Of a DNA stretch of 17,522 nt, positions 13,784 through 17,522 are shown one piece after another. This DNA is from an uncultured Pedobacter sp. (lineage in GTDB: Bacteria; Bacteroidota; Bacteroidia; Sphingobacteriales; Sphingobacteriaceae), in NCBI RefSeq assembly GCF_946479715.1, contig NZ_CAMLHF010000112.1:1-17522 (forward strand), written 5' to 3'. A program made the translations under genes and the position numbers. The notes beneath the pieces are model-generated. The model saw nothing but the letters and a program-made list of their open reading frames with translations. It had not been told where the DNA came from and searched no databases. Within the stretch, counting starts at the first letter, position 1. Each line of letters opens with the position of its first letter.

Positions 13784-14422
13784 TCAACATGCTAGCAATG
13801 TTTCATTATAAAAGGTCAAATTACCGGCAGAGATATCGTACATAGCGGGTATGATCTTTATTTCTCTGCTGTCCACTCGTTGTCGTATAATGCTGCTCTG
13901 TTCAAGTATTTGCTGTACAGAACGGTAAACATTAAGTAAAGAAACTTTATTCACAAAAGATTCATTATGGCCTGTTCTGTTGCTTATTTCTGTAAATTCT
14001 TGTGAGATACAGATTTTTACTTCCCTTAGCAAGCCTGAAAGATTTTCCATCATCACATCGTCGCAAGCACTCCTTACCGCCCCACAATTGGTGTGACCCA
14101 TTACTACAATCAGTTTTGAACCTGCCGTAGCTATTGTATACTCTAACGATCCTAACACATGTGGAGATATGACATTGCCTGCAATGCGAATGTTAAAAAT
14201 ATCGCCAATACTCTGGTCAAGAATCAATTCAGTTGGAACCCTTGAATCCATGCAGCTCAATATTGATGCAAATGGCCTCGGATTGTCTTTTGTTTCCTGT
14301 ACTTTTTGTAGCAAGTCGCGATGTTTGCTGCGTCCACTAAGAAATCTTTTATGACCATCTCTTAATATTTGTAAGGCAATATCCGGAGTCATTTCAGCGT
14401 GGTAATTTATATTGAGATCCAT
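13784..14422 (-). CDS. Beta-class carbonic anhydrase
   Basis: A 212-aa zinc enzyme interconverting CO2 and bicarbonate. The signature is complete: SCMDSRVPTE gives Cys57, Asp59 and Arg61, and VMGHTNCGAV gives His110 and Cys113; Cys57, His110 and Cys113 would hold zinc while Asp59-Arg61 form the usual dyad. FNIRIAGNVISPHVLGSLEY is also typical. No signal peptide is seen, so it should be cytosolic. The C-terminal IIPAMYDISAGNLTFY matches the family's last strands. It starts 22 bp after the SPFH gene's stop on the same strand, so the two are probably one operon. Bicarbonate supply for carboxylases is the general role; why it travels with a flotillin-like protein is unclear. Confidence 0.95.
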   Translation of the reverse strand: MDLNINYHAEMTPDIALQILRDGHKRFLSGRSKHRDLLQKVQETKDNPRPFASILSCMDSRVPTELILDQSIGDIFNIRIAGNVISPHVLGSLEYTIATAGSKLIVVMGHTNCGAVRSACDDVMMENLSGLLREVKICISQEFTEISNRTGHNESFVNKVSLLNVYRSVQQILEQSSIIRQRVDSREIKIIPAMYDISAGNLTFYNETLLAC

Positions 14423-14444
14423 AATTTTAAGTGATTAGGGTTTA

Positions 14445-16355
14445 TTATTCGCTGGCTTTCCCTTTTTCTTGCTGTATCATTTGCATCAATTGCAGACCCA
14501 TTAAACCACTTAGGCTACCATCACTGCCGTTGCCACCACTTACAATCAGATCTGGGATGATCTTAATTTTTCCTTTTCCGATTTCTTCGGTTATTTTAAA
14601 CTTGGTAAAGTTGTCGCCTCCCATCGCTTTTACCTGCAAGTCGTAAGCATCAGCTGTAGATTTACCTATGGCCATAATTTTTTCTGCTTCGGCCAGTCCT
14701 GTTTTGGCTATTTTCTCTGCATCGGCAGTAGCATTAAGTTTGGTAGCTTCGGCTTGTGCACCAGCACGGGCTTTAGTTGCTTCAGCTTCTGCGTTTGCAC
14801 GCATTTTAGTTGCAGTGGCTTCAGCATCAACCTGTAGTTTTAAACTATTGGCATCACCTTCTGCCTTTTTTACCGTTGCATCAGCTGTGCGCTGAGCAAT
14901 TTCAACACTTTGCTGTGCTTTTACAATTTCCTTTTGCATATCTGCAATGGCAGTTTCTTTCTCCATACCCTGACGCTGTTCCTGTGCCATTTTCTGTGTC
15001 TGATAAGTTTTTTGTTCCTCTTCTGCAATCTTACGGTCGGTAAGGGTTTTCATCAATGGTTCCGGTGGATGAATATCACCTATTAAAGTATCTACAGCAT
15101 TCACATTGTAATCGTCCAAGACAGCTTTAATGTGTTCCTTAGCTGATTGTTGTCTTTCTTTACGGGTAATCAGAAAGCTGATAACATCGCTGTCTTGTGC
15201 AGAATTTCGAAAATAATTGCCAATAGTAGGCTCTAATACCTGACTTACTAAATTACTCATGCTACCGAAACGGGCTATTACTTTGGGTGCCTCGGTTGCG
15301 GGAATATGAATGATCTGAGATACGTCTAAATTGAAAGGAAAACCATCTCTGGAGCGGACAGTGATAGTACTTAGGTTTTTATCTAACTCATGAGATTCGT
15401 TTCTGGCGTTAGCCCAATTCAATACCAGATTAGTGGTAGGCACCAGCTCCACCTTCATAATGTATTTGTTGAATGGGTATTTGCCCGGACCATAGGCTTC
15501 CATCCATACACCGCGCTGCCCTTTGCTTACAATATTACCATGCTTGAAACTCTCTCCGGTTAAATCTTTACCGTCTTCACCAATGTAGCTGATCACAACA
15601 CCAACGAAACCAATAGGTACGTCGGTCATTGGTATTTCTTCAATTTGAATGGCCCATGGATTAATATTGTAACTACCTGCTAAAATGATTGATGGTTGCA
15701 AACCACGGTTACCATCATTTTTCAGAAAAACATCAATATCCTGAAAATTATTGTGACCAGTAATTTGCTTTCCTGCAATTTGCCCGCTTTCAATTGGATG
15801 CCCATCAAGTGTGGTTACAATACCTACCATATTTTCATGAATGATAACCATGTCGGCAATTGTAACAGTAAAGGCAAACAAGTTGATACGATATGTACCT
15901 GCGGTGATGTAAGAGGTTTGTCGACCTTTTTGTCCATTGTTATTTAAGAATTTCTCTGCATCCTGAAAATTATCCGATTCTACTCTTCGGGCAAGGATTG
16001 CGCCTGTTGGTATTTCAGCACCATCATTAGCCAGAATCAGGCCTATTTTACCTTCGGGGATAATGGTAAATCCGTGCATGTTCACATTGTATTGCCAAGG
16101 CCACATACCCCAGTAAAGTCCGGGAGCCAGTGCTTTTGCCTGAAAACCTGCTTCCCCTTTGGTCGCAATAATACGTCCGTCTGGTAATTCTTTATTGCTG
16201 CCGAAAAGCACAAATTTCTTGGTAACAAGACCTACCTTGTTTTCGGGTACGATGACCATACCCAGGAAAACCCTTAGTATGAATTTGTAAAATAGGAGGG
16301 TGAACAGGATAGCGAAGACCCACCAGTAGATGAAAAAGATTTGAGAATAGTCCAT
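14445..16355 (-). CDS. SPFH/flotillin-like membrane protein with four tandem N-terminal modules
   Basis: A 636-aa protein starting at the ATG at 16355; a TTG two codons upstream is less likely. One membrane anchor covers about residues 6-33. Residues ~34-310 hold four copies of a beta-type module, each starting like ENKVGLV, EGKIGLI, ENMVGIV or IGFVGVV and each carrying a GxxG...AG.Y..N half. An SPFH/Band 7-like region follows (about 310-440, with TITVRSRDGFPFNLDVSQI and PPEPLMKTLTDRKIAEEE). A long Ala/Glu/Lys coiled coil (about 440-575) and a Gly-rich then Met/Gln-rich tail complete it. Flotillins oligomerise at the membrane and scaffold microdomains. A short periplasmic or cytosolic tail start cannot be fixed. 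Carbonic anhydrase and TetR follow downstream. Confidence 0.9.
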   Translation of the reverse strand: MDYSQIFFIYWWVFAILFTLLFYKFILRVFLGMVIVPENKVGLVTKKFVLFGSNKELPDGRIIATKGEAGFQAKALAPGLYWGMWPWQYNVNMHGFTIIPEGKIGLILANDGAEIPTGAILARRVESDNFQDAEKFLNNNGQKGRQTSYITAGTYRINLFAFTVTIADMVIIHENMVGIVTTLDGHPIESGQIAGKQITGHNNFQDIDVFLKNDGNRGLQPSIILAGSYNINPWAIQIEEIPMTDVPIGFVGVVISYIGEDGKDLTGESFKHGNIVSKGQRGVWMEAYGPGKYPFNKYIMKVELVPTTNLVLNWANARNESHELDKNLSTITVRSRDGFPFNLDVSQIIHIPATEAPKVIARFGSMSNLVSQVLEPTIGNYFRNSAQDSDVISFLITRKERQQSAKEHIKAVLDDYNVNAVDTLIGDIHPPEPLMKTLTDRKIAEEEQKTYQTQKMAQEQRQGMEKETAIADMQKEIVKAQQSVEIAQRTADATVKKAEGDANSLKLQVDAEATATKMRANAEAEATKARAGAQAEATKLNATADAEKIAKTGLAEAEKIMAIGKSTADAYDLQVKAMGGDNFTKFKITEEIGKGKIKIIPDLIVSGGNGSDGSLSGLMGLQLMQMIQQEKGKASE

Positions 16356-16500
16356 GATCAATTAGTTTTAGGTGTGAGATATAATTTGATATTTATGATG
16401 TAATTCATTGATTTCGTTTAGAACAAACTTCTTTAAACATGAAAATATAAAAGTCTTATATACGTATTATCTAGTGTTATTTTTATCTTATATTCGTATT

Positions 16501-17400
16501 ATGAATAAGGAAGACTTACTACATCTGGAGAAGCTAATGAATTTTTTAGCCAGTAATTTTCTAAAGAAAAAGACATGGAAAGATGTCTCTAAGTCTGAAT
16601 GGACTTATATTGTAGAAGAATTGAACGGGTTATTGCAGGATCGTAACAGAAAGCAAAAAGTAAAAAAACAAACCGATTTATTTGGAGCAAATTATTTGTA
16701 TGAACATCTTATTATTAATAAACTAAAAGCATACGAAAATTGGAAAGACCTCAGCGGATCCAGCAAGCCGAATCTTAGCAAACTAAGTCGGATAGTACAG
16801 TTGTTAGGCTATGATAACTACATTGATTTTATTAATTCGCACAACGAGGCATTTAGTTTTAACGATTTAAAAATTGATATTCCTAAGGTTACGGTTAACT
16901 ACAAGTTATTGGACGAATTAGTGGGGTTATGGTATTCTTTTAACCGCAACTTGCCTGATAACCCAGAAGAAATTAATGAAGAAAGAATCTGGCGTTCGTC
17001 GGTTGAAATTTATAAATCTGAATCTTCGGGTGAATACTTGATAGAGAGAAGTGGGGGAGATAATCATAAGTATTATGGAAAAGTAACTTCTTATGCAGAT
17101 TACATTTTCATTATCATGAACAGTAATACTTTTATCAGACAGCGGCACTTTATTTCACGTTTAAAAGATATTAATGAAAAATTAAAGCAGCCAGACTATA
17201 GAATAGAGGAAATGCATTTTATTAGTACTTGTATTAGTTTTAACCAAGAACCAATTGCCTTATTTGAAATTTTTCAAAAGGCATCTAATACGAAAAACTA
17301 CGTTGCGGATTCTATAAGTTTTCCGATAGAAAGCAAAGAGCTTCCGACAGGAGTTGTTGCTTATTTAAAAGACACTCAAGGGAATCGAATTAATTATAGG
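16501..17400 (+). CDS. Protein of unknown function (300 aa), possible N-terminal HTH-like domain
   Basis: I use the ATG at 16501 (MNKEDLLHLEK); the frame is open back to a TTG at 16408, but the added residues look like non-coding AT-rich sequence. The stop TAG ends at 17403. The product has no signal peptide or membrane span. Residues ~55-115 are helical and end in KPNLSKLSRIVQLLGYDNYIDF, resembling the HTH-like module at the N-terminus of various Bacteroidota proteins (..L..LA.FLGY.....F). From ~135 it appears beta-rich (VGLWYSFNRN, SVEIYKSESSGEYLIERS, YYGKVTSYADYIFIIMNS). I recognise no family for this half and propose no function. It is divergent from the SPFH gene, 145 bp between starts, and is followed by a pterin dehydratase gene. 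Confidence 0.75.
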
Positions 17401-17440
17401 TAGGGTCTAAACATAAGTGGCTATCGCTTGTTTACAATAT

Positions 17441-17522
17441 ATGGAAAACGTAGTACAAAAGGAGTGGGCTGTAGTAGAAAATAAGCTGCACAAAATATTG
17501 ATATTTAAAGATTTTAGCGAAG
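17441..17522 (+). CDS. Pterin-4a-carbinolamine dehydratase, N-terminal fragment (3' end missing)
   Basis: The first 27 codons of a gene running off the window, starting at the ATG at 17441: MENVVQKEWAVVENKLHKIL then IFKDFSE. The pattern W..V.NKL...F.FKDFSEA is typical of the N-terminus of PCD/DCoH proteins, which dehydrate 4a-hydroxytetrahydropterin to recycle the cofactor of aromatic amino acid hydroxylases. The catalytic histidines, expected about 20-30 residues further on, are beyond the end. It starts 37 bp after the preceding stop, on the same strand, so co-transcription is possible. The call rests on a short stretch but the pattern is characteristic. Confidence 0.75.
   Translation, partial: MENVVQKEWAVVENKLHKILIFKDFSE

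Noticed and set aside
14668..15043. Plus-strand Ala/Ser-rich open frames opposite the SPFH coiled coil
   Set aside because: They are mirror images of the repetitive Ala/Glu/Lys codons on the minus strand, with no promoter or family features.
16408..16500. Upstream extension of the 300-aa protein from a TTG codon
   Set aside because: The extension is AT-rich and unlike the rest, and a normal ATG follows at 16501.
1..17522. Mobile elements, phage genes, CRISPR arrays, tRNA or rRNA
   Set aside because: I saw no transposase, integrase, terminal repeats, spaced direct repeats or structured RNA genes on either strand.

Overview
The window looks like a chromosomal segment from a Bacteroidota bacterium, most likely a Sphingobacteriaceae member such as Pedobacter. 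That placement is inferred, not tested. It rests on the AT-rich composition, the scarcity of Shine-Dalgarno sequences, recurrent TAnnTTTG/TTTG promoter boxes of the Bacteroidota type, a small single-RRM RNA-binding protein, a DUF4832 protein, a TPR-type histidine kinase, a PorT-like outer-membrane barrel and a flotillin-like SPFH protein. No tRNA, rRNA, CRISPR array, transposase or phage gene is visible. No stretch over 300 bp lacks a gene; the largest gaps are about 145 bp (16356-16500) and 125 bp (10996-11120).

Layout. Bases 1-45 are not biological: they are Illumina index and read-2 adapter fused to the contig end. A 3' fragment of a DUF4832 gene follows (46-347). A minus-strand TetR-pentapeptide-repeat pair (1511 to 359) faces an 82-aa unknown protein and msrA on the plus strand. 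An HxlR regulator is divergent from an MFS efflux pump (2364-3996), followed by a VOC-fold protein. Next come a MarR-GNAT fusion and a ketopantoate-reductase-like gene in an apparent operon (4556-6449). A shortened AraC regulator is divergent from a PRISE-type short-chain reductase (6427-8381). A histidine kinase and response regulator overlap by 14 bp (10995 to 8385). An RRM protein, an ankyrin-repeat protein and an outer-membrane barrel lie on the plus strand (11121-13060). A minus-strand run of SPFH protein, beta-carbonic anhydrase and TetR follows (16355 to 13079). The window ends with a 300-aa protein of unknown function and the first 27 codons of a pterin-4a-carbinolamine dehydratase.

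How the genes fit together. About half the window is regulator-plus-target modules: TetR/pentapeptide, HxlR/MFS, MarR-GNAT/reductase, AraC/reductase and a two-component pair. Several contain dyad symmetry placed where an operator would be expected. The clearest is ACCGAACGATTGGT, which sits between the two promoter elements of the first tetR gene. The theme is stress or xenobiotic response (methionine sulfoxide repair, efflux, acetyltransfer, VOC), but substrates cannot be read from the sequence.

The most unusual items are the SPFH protein, whose N-terminal 300 residues hold four tandem copies of a beta-type module and which probably shares an operon with a carbonic anhydrase; the PRISE reductase lacking the family's catalytic tyrosine; the AraC protein missing its last helix where it overlaps the neighbouring gene; and the unrecognised 300-aa protein next to the SPFH operon.
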